Source: Candidatus Bathyarchaeota archaeon (lineage in GTDB: Archaea; Thermoproteota; Bathyarchaeia; Bathyarchaeales; B26-1). Taken from it: a stretch of DNA of 9,617 nucleotides. The stretch's first letter is position 1. The number at the start of each line of letters is the position of its first letter. Where the stretch lies: positions 1 to 9,617 of the forward strand of contig QMYL01000024.1 of NCBI GenBank assembly GCA_003662645.1, read 5' to 3'. Below, one piece after another: positions 1-6,781 of this stretch. A program made the position numbers and the translations under genes. The notes beneath the pieces are model-generated. The model was not told the origin of the DNA and did no database searches. It saw nothing but the letters and a program-made list of their open reading frames with translations.

Positions 1-1
1 T

Positions 2-541
2 AAACAGGCGAAGGAGCATGCGGCTAAGGTTCTAGGTGCAAGGATCCTACCGAGTAACATGGAGGTTGCAAGGTGGCTGGACAGGATCTCAGATGAGTAT
101 GAGGGTCCATCTAGGAGGGTCCGTCTCATCGAGATGCGCCGTGAAGCCCTCAAGATCATGGAGGTGCTGGAGGATTTTAACCCCAAACTGGTTGGGAGTG
201 TCTGGCGTGGAACAGCAAACCGGAATAGCGACGTAGACATAACCGTCTTCTCCGAGGATGCCAACGTGGTGATCGATAGACTTAGGCGTTTAGGCGTCGA
301 TGTGGTTAGGGTTGAGGAGGTCCCGTTTGTTAAGCAGGGTGAGAGGAGAGGAAGCTCCCACATCTACCTAAAGCTGGAGTCTGGTTATGAGGTTGAGATA
401 ACCGTGCGAAGCCCGGAAGAAGCAGACCGAGAGGAGATATGTGAGATATACGGTGACCCCGTTAGGGGTCTAAGCTGTGAGGAGTTGAGGAGGGTTCTCA
501 AGGAGGACCCCCTAAGGAGGTTCACGCCGAAGGGCCTATAA
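2..541 (+). CDS. Nucleotidyltransferase-domain protein, 5'-truncated by the window edge
   Basis: The reading frame is open from base 2, so the gene most likely begins upstream and only its last 179 codons are visible. An internal ATG at 59 is a possible but less likely start. Numbered from that ATG, a pol-beta-type nucleotidyltransferase signature is seen: Gly46-Ser47 in GSVWRGTANRNSDVDI, with the metal-binding acids Asp58 and Asp60. A third acid could be Glu111 or Glu113 on the strand GYEVEITV. This family transfers a nucleotidyl group from an NTP to a protein, RNA or small molecule; the substrate cannot be told from sequence. The basic helical stretch before the motif suggests an N-terminal helical region. 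It ends 59 bp before the radical SAM gene, which appears to have its own promoter. Family assignment is good, function is unknown. Confidence 0.75.
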   Translation, partial: KQAKEHAAKVLGARILPSNMEVARWLDRISDEYEGPSRRVRLIEMRREALKIMEVLEDFNPKLVGSVWRGTANRNSDVDITVFSEDANVVIDRLRRLGVDVVRVEEVPFVKQGERRGSSHIYLKLESGYEVEITVRSPEEADREEICEIYGDPVRGLSCEELRRVLKEDPLRRFTPKGL

Positions 542-564
542 GCCAGATCGAGGTTAAGGAACCC

Positions 565-593
565 CCTAAATCTTATCCACCAGTTATCTGAGG
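565..593 (+). promoter_or_regulatory. Putative TATA element and Shine-Dalgarno ahead of the radical SAM gene
   Basis: An A/T-rich element TAAATCTTATCC at 567-578 follows a C-rich stretch and resembles an archaeal TATA box. It would place transcription initiation close to the GTG at 601. A GAGG at 590-593 sits 7 nt before that GTG and could act as a ribosome binding site. An in-frame TGA at 589-591 rules out any earlier start. Both assignments rest on sequence resemblance only. Confidence 0.4.
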
Positions 594-600
594 CGTTGAA

Positions 601-2196
601 GTGGTCGATTTGTCAATTCCGGAGTTGAACGCGGTCAAGAAGGACTGGAGGGGGGTTGATCTAACGGTTGCACTGTGCTACCCTAACGTTTATAGGGCTG
701 GGATGACCGGGCTAACCGTCCGCCTCCTTTACGCGTTATTCAACGTCCGTGAGGATGTGCTCTGTGAGAGGTTCTTCATCCCAACGTTTAGGGAGCCCCT
801 GATAAGCATCGAGTCTAGACAACCCCTAAGCAAGTTTGACGTCGTAGCCTTCACCCTCCAATACGAGGAGGACTACCCAAACGTCGTGAGGATGCTCATC
901 GAGTCAGGTATACCCCCGAGAAGGAGGGACAGAACGGCTGAGGACCCGTTGGTAATAGCTGGAGGACCATGCGCGACAGCGAACCCGGAGCCGCTAGCGG
1001 ACTACATAGACCTATTCGTCATAGGAGAGGCTGAGGTTATAATAAACCAGCTTATAGATTCGATTAAGGACTTGAGGGGCCACGGGTCTAGGACGCAGCT
1101 GAGGGACCTCGCCGAAATTGATGGGGTATACATCCCGGAAGAGTCCAACCCAGCGAGGAGGGTTTGGGTTAGGAACCTCGACGACGCTCCACACCCTATT
1201 GCTCAGCAGATACCGCTCGTCGATCCCGGAAGCCCCTACATGACCACCTTCGGCGGAGCCTTCTCCCTAGAGGTTAGTAGAGGCTGCAGTAGGGGTTGTA
1301 GGTTCTGCATGATAGGTTCGATAGGGAGGCCTAGGAGGGACAGGACGCTAGATAAGATAGAGGCCATCCTGGACGACGGGGTCACTTATACACCAGTCAA
1401 GAAGGTTGCGCTTATCGGGGCCAGCGTATTCGACCACCCCAACCTCGAGGAGATCTGCGAATACGTAACCTCAAAGGGGTTAGAGCTCTCGATACCATCA
1501 ATACGTCCCGAAGCCGTGACGGAGCGGCTAACCAAGCTGTTAGTGAAGGGTGGACAACGCAGCGTAACGATGGCTCCAGATGCCGCCTCGCCGAGGATGC
1601 AGATGATAACCAACAAGAGGATGGATGAGGACTCGATAATAGAGGCCGCCAAGACCCTACTAGACGGCGGGTTGAGGCGTCTCAAACTCTACTACATGAT
1701 AGGCCTGCCCCAAGAGAGGCCGGAGGATATCGAGTACATAATCCAGCTCTCAAAGAGGATAGCTGAACTAGGCTACGGCCCCAAATCCATACATATAAGC
1801 ATCAACCCCCTAATCCCAAAACCCCAAACACCCTTCCAGTGGGAAGGTTTGGCCCCAACACCCCATCTCAGAAAGGCTATACGCCTAATCAGGAGCGAGT
1901 TGATGAGGGACGGCCGCTTCGTCGTTGACGCCCTAGACCTGAGACATGCTAGGATACAAGCCCTCCTCAGCAGGGGTGACCGGCGTATCGGGAGGGTCAT
2001 AGAGCATGTGGCCCGCTTGGGCGGGGGTTTCGGGGCTTGGAGGAGGGCACTCCGTGAGTTTGGAGTCAAGATGGAGGATTATATAGGCAGTAGGGTGGTG
2101 GGTGAACCGAACCCTTGGGATCACATTGATATTGGCTTAAATAGGTCTTTTCTAATAGATGAGGTTAGACGTTACGTGGAGTATGGAGCGCGCTGA
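601..2196 (+). CDS. B12-binding-type radical SAM protein (COG1032-like)
   Basis: A 531-residue protein starting at GTG 601, chosen because an in-frame TGA lies 12 bp upstream and GAGG is 7 nt before it. The N-terminal ~200 residues (VALCYPNVY near 23, VIAGGPCATANPEPLADYIDLFVIGEAE near 118-145) match the Rossmann-like B12-binding domain seen in YgiQ/TIGR03960-type radical SAM proteins, although I see no DxHxxG cobalamin ligand motif. The radical SAM core follows with C229-x3-C233-x2-C236 in GCSRGCRFC, the [4Fe-4S] ligands that cleave S-adenosylmethionine to a 5'-deoxyadenosyl radical. Later strands (SIPSIRPEA, VTMAPDAASPRM, KLYYMIGLP, HISINPLIPKPQTPFQW) are typical of the COG1032/TIGR03960 group. 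The C-terminal ~110 residues are less conserved and Arg-rich. Homologues in this group modify RNA or other macromolecules (MiaB is a relative), but the substrate here is unknown. The next gene begins 6 bp downstream, so the two are probably cotranscribed. Confidence 0.88.
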   Translation: MVDLSIPELNAVKKDWRGVDLTVALCYPNVYRAGMTGLTVRLLYALFNVREDVLCERFFIPTFREPLISIESRQPLSKFDVVAFTLQYEEDYPNVVRMLIESGIPPRRRDRTAEDPLVIAGGPCATANPEPLADYIDLFVIGEAEVIINQLIDSIKDLRGHGSRTQLRDLAEIDGVYIPEESNPARRVWVRNLDDAPHPIAQQIPLVDPGSPYMTTFGGAFSLEVSRGCSRGCRFCMIGSIGRPRRDRTLDKIEAILDDGVTYTPVKKVALIGASVFDHPNLEEICEYVTSKGLELSIPSIRPEAVTERLTKLLVKGGQRSVTMAPDAASPRMQMITNKRMDEDSIIEAAKTLLDGGLRRLKLYYMIGLPQERPEDIEYIIQLSKRIAELGYGPKSIHISINPLIPKPQTPFQWEGLAPTPHLRKAIRLIRSELMRDGRFVVDALDLRHARIQALLSRGDRRIGRVIEHVARLGGGFGAWRRALREFGVKMEDYIGSRVVGEPNPWDHIDIGLNRSFLIDEVRRYVEYGAR

Positions 2197-2202
2197 GGGG
2201 TC

Positions 2203-2550
2203 ATGGAAGTCGATAAGAGATTGTTCAGGAAGATGTTCCCCCACCTAGCGGAGGAGCTGGAGAATAAGAGGATGAGCATGCCGATAACCTCCTTCAGGTC
2301 GGATATAGAGACCGGTGAGAGGGCTGCATCTTCAAAGCTCTTCCAAGGCTACAATCCAGACGTGATCGACTTCATCCGCAGGTGCGACGACGAAGACCAG
2401 GCTGAGGAGATAATAGACTACATGGAGAGGAGGGGTGAGATAACCGGCAAGTACGCGGCCAAGTTGAGGAGGCAGCTCAAGGAGAGGGGTGTCAGAAGCT
2501 TCGGGCCGAAGAAGGAGGACGACTACTACCTCAAGAAAGCCGGTTTCTAG
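2203..2550 (+). CDS. DUF2095-like small archaeal protein
   Basis: A 115-residue acidic/basic, soluble-looking protein with no membrane segment or cysteine-rich site (one Cys only). The segment from about residue 49 on (GYNPDVIDFIRRCDDEDQ, EEIIDYMERRGEI, LRRQLKERGVRSFGPKK, then DDYY) matches my recollection of the archaea-specific DUF2095 family, in which FIRRC, IIDYLE+RGEI and RSFGPKK are conserved. The N-terminal FRKMFPHLAEEL is also typical. No biochemical function is known to me. The start ATG lies 6 bp after the stop of the radical SAM gene, with GAGGGG just upstream, so translation may be coupled. The tight spacing suggests the protein works with, or is at least made with, that enzyme, but this is inference. 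Confidence 0.8.
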   Translation: MEVDKRLFRKMFPHLAEELENKRMSMPITSFRSDIETGERAASSKLFQGYNPDVIDFIRRCDDEDQAEEIIDYMERRGEITGKYAAKLRRQLKERGVRSFGPKKEDDYYLKKAGF

Positions 2551-2597
2551 GGGGTTCGATCTGGTAAAAATCCGGGATCCGCCGAACGGTGGATGGG

Positions 2598-3734
2598 ATG
2601 TCCAAGCTCAGAGCGAGGGATAAATGGTTCTTCCTAACCGTCGGCTCGAGGTGGGATAGGAGCACCGTACCCATCTATGAGGCCTCAGCGGGGGGTAGGT
2701 GCGTCCCGTTACTGAAGACCCTGCTTACAAGCATATGCACAAACGACTGTAGATACTGCATCTTCAGGGTGGGTAGGAGGTGTCCGAGGGAGATGTGGCA
2801 ACCCGAAGAGCTCGCCGGGGTAACATTCAAACTCTGGGTTGAGGGGAGGATAACCGGACTATTCTTGTCTTCATCCCTATTCAAAGATCCAGACTACACA
2901 ACCGAAAGGCAACTGGAGGTTCTGAAGAGGCTGAGGGATATGGGATACACGGGCTACATCCACCTGAAGCTCATGCCGGGGGTGAGCCGCCACTACATAC
3001 GGGAGGCCGTCGAGCTGGCTGATAGGGTTGGAATAAACATGGAGGCCCCGAACAGGGATATATTCTCAGAGATATGCCCGAGTAAGGGTGGCTTCGAGGA
3101 GGCCATAACCAAACGCCTAGAGTGGATCGTTGATGAGGTTAGGAGGGCTGAGAGGCTGAGGAGGGATTCACCCGTCAAGTTCGGCTTCGGGAGGGCAGGG
3201 ATCGACACCCAGATGATAGTTGGAGCTGTGGAAGATGACGATATGGAGTACCTGAAAGCGTCTTGGTGGCTGTATAAGAGACTTGGGTTGAGGAGGGTCT
3301 ACTACAGCGGCTTCGAGCCCATACCCGAGACTCCCCTCGAGACGAGGCCTCCCTGCCCGCCCTACAGGGAGTACCGCCTATACCAGTGCTCATTCCTGAT
3401 AAGGGATTACGGCTTCAAACTCGAGGAGTTGACCCAACTGCTCAACGATGAGGGTCTCCTCCCAAACATTGACCCGAAGCTCCTATACGCCAAGAGGCAT
3501 CCGGAGCTATTCCCGATAGACCTTAACGATGCTTCATATAGGGAGATGGTTAAGGTTCCGGGTATAGGGCCCCTAACCGCGAGGAGGATAATCAATGCTA
3601 GGAGAGTTTCGAGGATTAGGTACCTCTCAGACCTTGAGAGGATAGTTGGAGCCAGCCTTGCGAGGGCGATCGCTCCATATATAGACTTAAAAGATAAGAA
3701 GTTAACATATTTTTCTAAAAATGCGCTGGTCTGA
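2598..3734 (+). CDS. Radical SAM protein with C-terminal helix-hairpin-helix (COG4277/TIGR03916-like)
   Basis: A 378-residue protein from ATG 2598. GTG 2589 is an in-frame alternative, but GGTGG at 2588-2592 is better placed as a ribosome binding site for the ATG. The radical SAM cluster motif is C47-x3-C51-x2-C54 in SICTNDCRYC, preceded by GGRCVPLLKTLLT, which is characteristic of the 'putative DNA modification/repair radical SAM' family. GLFLSSSLFKDPDYTTERQ, GYIHLKLMPGVS and NMEAPNRDI also fit that family. The C-terminus carries a helix-hairpin-helix, VPGIGPLTARRI at 320-331, a non-specific DNA/RNA-binding element. In many bacteria the gene sits beside a uracil-DNA-glycosylase-family gene; none is visible here. 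The role is probably a nucleic-acid modification or repair reaction, but the substrate is not established. It follows the DUF2095-like gene by 47 bp in the same direction. Confidence 0.87.
   Translation: MSKLRARDKWFFLTVGSRWDRSTVPIYEASAGGRCVPLLKTLLTSICTNDCRYCIFRVGRRCPREMWQPEELAGVTFKLWVEGRITGLFLSSSLFKDPDYTTERQLEVLKRLRDMGYTGYIHLKLMPGVSRHYIREAVELADRVGINMEAPNRDIFSEICPSKGGFEEAITKRLEWIVDEVRRAERLRRDSPVKFGFGRAGIDTQMIVGAVEDDDMEYLKASWWLYKRLGLRRVYYSGFEPIPETPLETRPPCPPYREYRLYQCSFLIRDYGFKLEELTQLLNDEGLLPNIDPKLLYAKRHPELFPIDLNDASYREMVKVPGIGPLTARRIINARRVSRIRYLSDLERIVGASLARAIAPYIDLKDKKLTYFSKNALV
3701..3716 (+). promoter_or_regulatory. Possible TATA element for the ribophorin-like gene
   Basis: The A/T-rich stretch TTAACATATTTTTC lies within the last codons of the preceding radical SAM gene, about 65 bp before ATG 3775. 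It is the most A/T-rich patch in the area and could give the membrane-protein gene its own transcript. It could equally be ordinary coding sequence for KKLTYFSKN. Confidence 0.25.
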
Positions 3735-3774
3735 GCGGTACTAGGCTGGTGTAAAAAGGAAGGGGTCGAGGTTG

Positions 3775-5532
3775 ATGGGGCTGACTAAGATATACGGGTT
3801 CAAGGTGATCCAAATAACCCTAATCGTCTTCCTTCTCCTCCTAAGCCTAAATACAGCAGCGGTGCGGGCTGGCGAGGGCAACCACCCGGAGGTTAGGATA
3901 GACCGAACAGTGCGGGTTGAGGATGGAGGAGCTCTCATAATAAACGATACGATAATCCTCTCCCCAAGCTCCTACGGGGAGACTGGAAGCATATCGGAGC
4001 TCGTTGTGGGCTTCCCCTACAACTATAAGGGTAACCTGACCTACGTATCAGCCGTCGACCAATACACGAACCCCCTAGACATAGTTATGGACGTTGATAT
4101 GGGCAGGACGGGCTTCTACGGGTTTAAGGTGGTCCTACCCCAACCGGTCGACCTAGAAGCCTCTGGGAGGTACAGAATAACCATAACCTGCGTATTCTCC
4201 GGTTTGGTTGAGAGTGAACCTCCCCCAAAGACCGCAACCTTCCATGCGAGCTTCCCGTTGCATCCAAGCCTAACTTTTGAGGCTAAATCCTGCAACGTTA
4301 CAATAATACTCCCAAGCGGGGCCTCTTACTCAATAGGTTCGCTGAACTTCACCAAGGAGAAGGTTGACGACCGGGATGTGCTGAGGCACTCGATGAGCCC
4401 ACTAGATAGCTACGCCAAGACAACAGCTTGGATTAGATTCACCTCGGCCTCCTTCACGATCTTCGAGGTTGAGGTTGTGGATAGGGAGATCAAAGTTGAG
4501 GAGTGGGGAAGCCTAACCGTAACCGAGTTCTACCAGATAATAAACCACGCGAATAAGCTCCCCTGGGAGATTTCAATATGGGTGCCCCAGAACGCAACCG
4601 AGATATCCGCCAGCGACCCATACGGCCCCCTCCAAGTCAACGTGGAGGATAAGGCTGGATATAAGGAAGTCGATGTGAGGAGGAGGGCGGGTATTAGTGG
4701 GAACCGGATAAAGCTCAATCTAAGGTATAGGCTTCCATATAAGGGGATAGTAGCCCAGAATGGATGGGGCTCATACAACCTCAAGATAGCCTTCCCGCCC
4801 CGTGAGGGGTGGATAATAGAGAGGCTTAACGTCACGATAATACTCCCTGAGGGGGCTAAGACCCAAACCTCAAGTGGAAACCTAACCCTATCCCACCTGA
4901 GGAGGAACGTCCTCCAGGAGGTAATAACATTCACGGGGTTAAATGTAACCAGCCTACACCACGTGGGTGTGAATTTGGTATACAACTACGACATACTCTG
5001 GGTCTCCTTCAGACCGACCTTATGGTCCATGACGGTGATGGGTGTAGTGTGCATGATACTGTACCTCCGGGGCGCCCCGAAACCGGAGGTGGCGGCAGCC
5101 CCACCACCCGCATCCCTCGAGATACTCGGTAGATTCATCGATAGGTATGAGGAGAGGATGAGGATAATCTCAGAGCTCGATTCGATGGAGAGGCAAGTCT
5201 ACAGGGGTAAGCTCTCAAGGAGGAAGTATAGACTTAGGAGGAACGCCCTCGATGGGAGACTCTCAAGGCTCCAGAGGGAGATAAACAAGCTGAGGGAGGA
5301 GATATCAAAGCTGGATAGGAGGTACGCAGACAGGATGAGGCAGCTGGAGATAGCTGAGGCCGACCTAGAAACGACGAAGATGAATATAGACAGGTTGAGG
5401 GCCCGGTATAGGCGTGGGGAGATATCCCGTGAGGCCTACAGGAGGCTGCTTGATGAGTATAACCGGAGGAGGGAGAGGGCTGAGAACACGATTGAGGAGG
5501 TAATCTTGAGGATTAAGGAGCAGATGGCGTAG
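3775..5532 (+). CDS. Ribophorin I (RPN1/Ost1)-like secreted membrane protein with cytoplasmic coiled coil
   Basis: A 585-residue protein from ATG 3775 (TTG 3772 is adjacent and in frame; GAGGT at 3768-3772 lies very close). Residues 1-32 form a signal peptide: Lys/Gly start, a long hydrophobic core (ITLIVFLLLLSL), likely cleavage after AVRA. An all-beta ectodomain follows to about 408 and contains two related halves: IDRTVRVEDGGAL at 42-54 against VDREIKVEEWGSL at 235-247, and NVTIILPSG at 174-182 against NVTIILPEG at 352-360. Eight N-x-S/T sequons (N57, N87, N174, N191, N273, N352, N369, N390) all lie outside the cell. One membrane segment spans about 414-431, then a Pro/Ala linker, then a basic coiled coil at 450-584. 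This order and the motifs WGSLTV and TIILPEGAK resemble eukaryotic ribophorin I, a non-catalytic oligosaccharyltransferase subunit. The resemblance is from memory, so homology is likely but unproven. A generic S-layer-linked or signalling membrane protein is the alternative. No glycosylation gene lies nearby. Confidence 0.7.
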   Translation: MGLTKIYGFKVIQITLIVFLLLLSLNTAAVRAGEGNHPEVRIDRTVRVEDGGALIINDTIILSPSSYGETGSISELVVGFPYNYKGNLTYVSAVDQYTNPLDIVMDVDMGRTGFYGFKVVLPQPVDLEASGRYRITITCVFSGLVESEPPPKTATFHASFPLHPSLTFEAKSCNVTIILPSGASYSIGSLNFTKEKVDDRDVLRHSMSPLDSYAKTTAWIRFTSASFTIFEVEVVDREIKVEEWGSLTVTEFYQIINHANKLPWEISIWVPQNATEISASDPYGPLQVNVEDKAGYKEVDVRRRAGISGNRIKLNLRYRLPYKGIVAQNGWGSYNLKIAFPPREGWIIERLNVTIILPEGAKTQTSSGNLTLSHLRRNVLQEVITFTGLNVTSLHHVGVNLVYNYDILWVSFRPTLWSMTVMGVVCMILYLRGAPKPEVAAAPPPASLEILGRFIDRYEERMRIISELDSMERQVYRGKLSRRKYRLRRNALDGRLSRLQREINKLREEISKLDRRYADRMRQLEIAEADLETTKMNIDRLRARYRRGEISREAYRRLLDEYNRRRERAENTIEEVILRIKEQMA

Positions 5533-5665
5533 TTTATTACACCGTTATGCTGAATCCGATTTCTACTCCAAATACGCTTCCAAGGAATCAAGAAACCTAA
5601 TTAATCCGGACAGAACGATCTTAACTACCCGATTAGCTGAAGAGGAAGTTGGGAGAGCTTCCTCC
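5533..5665. other. 133-bp intergenic region ahead of the TrmB-type regulator
   Basis: No RNA gene or open frame is apparent. The first bases after the stop (TTTATTA) are weakly T-rich but not a convincing terminator. AACCTAATTAATCC near 5593-5609 and CTTAACTA near 5620 are candidate A/T-rich promoter elements, neither decisive. The last 24 bases contain the inverted repeat listed separately. Confidence 0.4.
5642..5664 (+). repeat. 7-bp perfect inverted repeat abutting the TrmB-type gene start
   Basis: GAGGAAG at 5642-5648 is the exact reverse complement of CTTCCTC at 5658-5664. In RNA, U5649 and G5657 could extend the stem to 8 pairs around a 7-nt loop (5650-5656). The repeat ends one base before the ATG at 5666. 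It could be an operator for the regulator encoded downstream or a hairpin in the leader affecting translation, because the loop holds the only purine-rich GGGAG near the start. Confidence 0.5.
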
Positions 5666-6478
5666 ATGTCGTCGGACTTCCTATGGCAGAGGTTATGCGA
5701 GTATCTGGGATTATCCGAGTATGAGGCGAAGACCTACATCTCCCTAATCAGGGAGGGTCCATCCACAGCTAGGAGGCTTAGCATGATCTCGAACGTTCCT
5801 AGGACGAAGATCTATGGGACCCTCAAGAAGCTCATCGAGAGGGGTCTTGTGGTCGAGATACCCGAGAACCCTAAGAGGTTTCTTTCAGTATCACCTAGCA
5901 ACGCTTTGGGTTCCTTCCTGAAGACCTATGAGAGTAAGGTTGAGGACCTCCATAGGCTGGTCTCATCCCTCGAGAGGATATACTCAAGGATAGAGAGCAG
6001 GATAAGAGTGAGGAGGGGTGAGACCTGGACCTTGATAGGTAGGCGTGAGGTTCTAGATAGGGTGTCCAATATGCTATCCCGGGCTGAGAGCACCGTGGAT
6101 GTTATGACGACCGAGAATGGGTTAATCTTATTCTACAGGGTCTACAACAAGACGATAGATAACCTCGTCAAGAAGGGTGTTAAGATAAGGATATCAACTC
6201 CTGTGGGTTCTAGGAACCGAAGTATAGCTAGGGAGCTACGTTACGTATGCAAGATAGTTGAACGTGAGGTTCCTCCCTCAATCTTCTTCATAAATGTAGA
6301 CGACACCGAGTTCCTCCTTGCAAGCCTATCACCGGACAACTTCGCCCTAAACTCCGATGAAGACATAGCGATGATGATCCGGAACCCGATCCTATGCCTA
6401 CTGATGTCGAGGATATTCCGCATGAGAAAGCCATCAATCCTGGCCTCAGGCCTAAGGGGCATAAGGAGCTTAAGTTAA
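5666..6478 (+). CDS. TrmB-family transcriptional regulator
   Basis: A 270-residue protein. Residues about 10-75 form a TrmB-type winged helix: LGLSEYEAKTYISLI, then GPSTARRLSMISNVPRTKIYGTL as the helix-turn-helix and KKLIERGLV leading to the wing (PENPKRFLSVSP). A helical, probably dimerising stretch covers about 83-112. The C-terminal ~135 residues (GRREVLDRVSNMLSRAESTVDVMTTE, KKGVKIRISTPV, DDTEFLLASLS) match the phospholipase-D-like effector region of TrmB-family regulators, without an HKD catalytic motif. TrmB proteins bind sugars or other ligands and repress or activate promoters; the ligand here is unknown. A 7-bp inverted repeat immediately before the start suggests autoregulation. The Arg-rich tail after 252 lacks resemblance to known parts. 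It is followed by the ferredoxin gene 115 bp on, which has its own promoter. Confidence 0.85.
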   Translation: MSSDFLWQRLCEYLGLSEYEAKTYISLIREGPSTARRLSMISNVPRTKIYGTLKKLIERGLVVEIPENPKRFLSVSPSNALGSFLKTYESKVEDLHRLVSSLERIYSRIESRIRVRRGETWTLIGRREVLDRVSNMLSRAESTVDVMTTENGLILFYRVYNKTIDNLVKKGVKIRISTPVGSRNRSIARELRYVCKIVEREVPPSIFFINVDDTEFLLASLSPDNFALNSDEDIAMMIRNPILCLLMSRIFRMRKPSILASGLRGIRSLS

Positions 6479-6535
6479 CACCTTAACAATCCCAGATAAT
6501 TTGAGGAGCAACCACGCTAAGATTAGGGTTATCCC

Positions 6536-6550
6536 AAAGATTTTTATCCC
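6536..6550 (+). promoter_or_regulatory. TATA box/BRE of the ferredoxin gene
   Basis: AAAGATTTTTATCC is a good archaeal BRE-plus-TATA candidate. A start site about 25 bp downstream (near 6570) would give a leader of roughly 25 nt carrying GAGGAAGG before ATG 6594. The core TTATCCC also occurs at 6529-6535, 15 bp upstream. The 6479-6593 gap holds nothing else I can recognise. Confidence 0.5.
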
Positions 6551-6593
6551 TCGATTGGAGTATTCTCTGAAATATGTGAGGAAGGCGGTTACT

Positions 6594-6776
6594 ATGGTAG
6601 AGATTAGGGTTGATGCTGATAAGTGCACTGGATGCGGAACATGCGTCGACGTCTGCCCCGTTGGGGTGTATGAACTCAGGGATGACAAGTCCGTCCCAGT
6701 GAACGTTGACGAGTGCATTTTGTGTAGGGCATGTGAGACCCAATGCCCGAACAACGCGATAGAGATAATCGAGTAG
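6594..6776 (+). CDS. 2[4Fe-4S] ferredoxin
   Basis: A 60-residue bacterial-type ferredoxin. Two complete cluster motifs are present: C11-x2-C14-x2-C17-x3-C21-P and C41-x2-C44-x2-C47-x3-C51-P. Each cluster takes three Cys from one motif and the fourth from the other. The protein is a soluble, low-potential electron carrier for enzymes such as 2-oxoacid oxidoreductases or radical SAM proteins; the partner cannot be told. ATG 6594 is preferred because the family starts a few residues before the first motif and GTGAGGAAGG lies 8 nt upstream. An upstream in-frame ATG at 6501 would add 31 residues that contain the promoter DNA and resemble no ferredoxin. The gene is monocistronic in appearance and converges on the asparagine-synthetase-like gene. 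Confidence 0.93.
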   Translation: MVEIRVDADKCTGCGTCVDVCPVGVYELRDDKSVPVNVDECILCRACETQCPNNAIEIIE

Positions 6777-6781
6777 GCTCC

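Noticed and set aside
36..236. Short plus-strand frame of 66 codons
   Set aside because: Overlaps the nucleotidyltransferase frame, which is open from base 2 and has the catalytic motif.
4530..4985. Minus-strand open frame of 151 codons
   Set aside because: Antisense to the ectodomain of the ribophorin-like gene; no domain, and the sense frame has a coherent signal peptide, duplicated motifs and membrane segment.
5533..5665. Possible tRNA or small RNA in the intergenic gap
   Set aside because: No cloverleaf, no conserved T-loop GTTCRA sequence, and low G+C for a thermophile structural RNA.
6501..6593. N-terminal extension of the ferredoxin from ATG 6501
   Set aside because: The extension covers the TATA box and ribosome binding site of the gene and matches nothing expected ahead of the first cluster motif.
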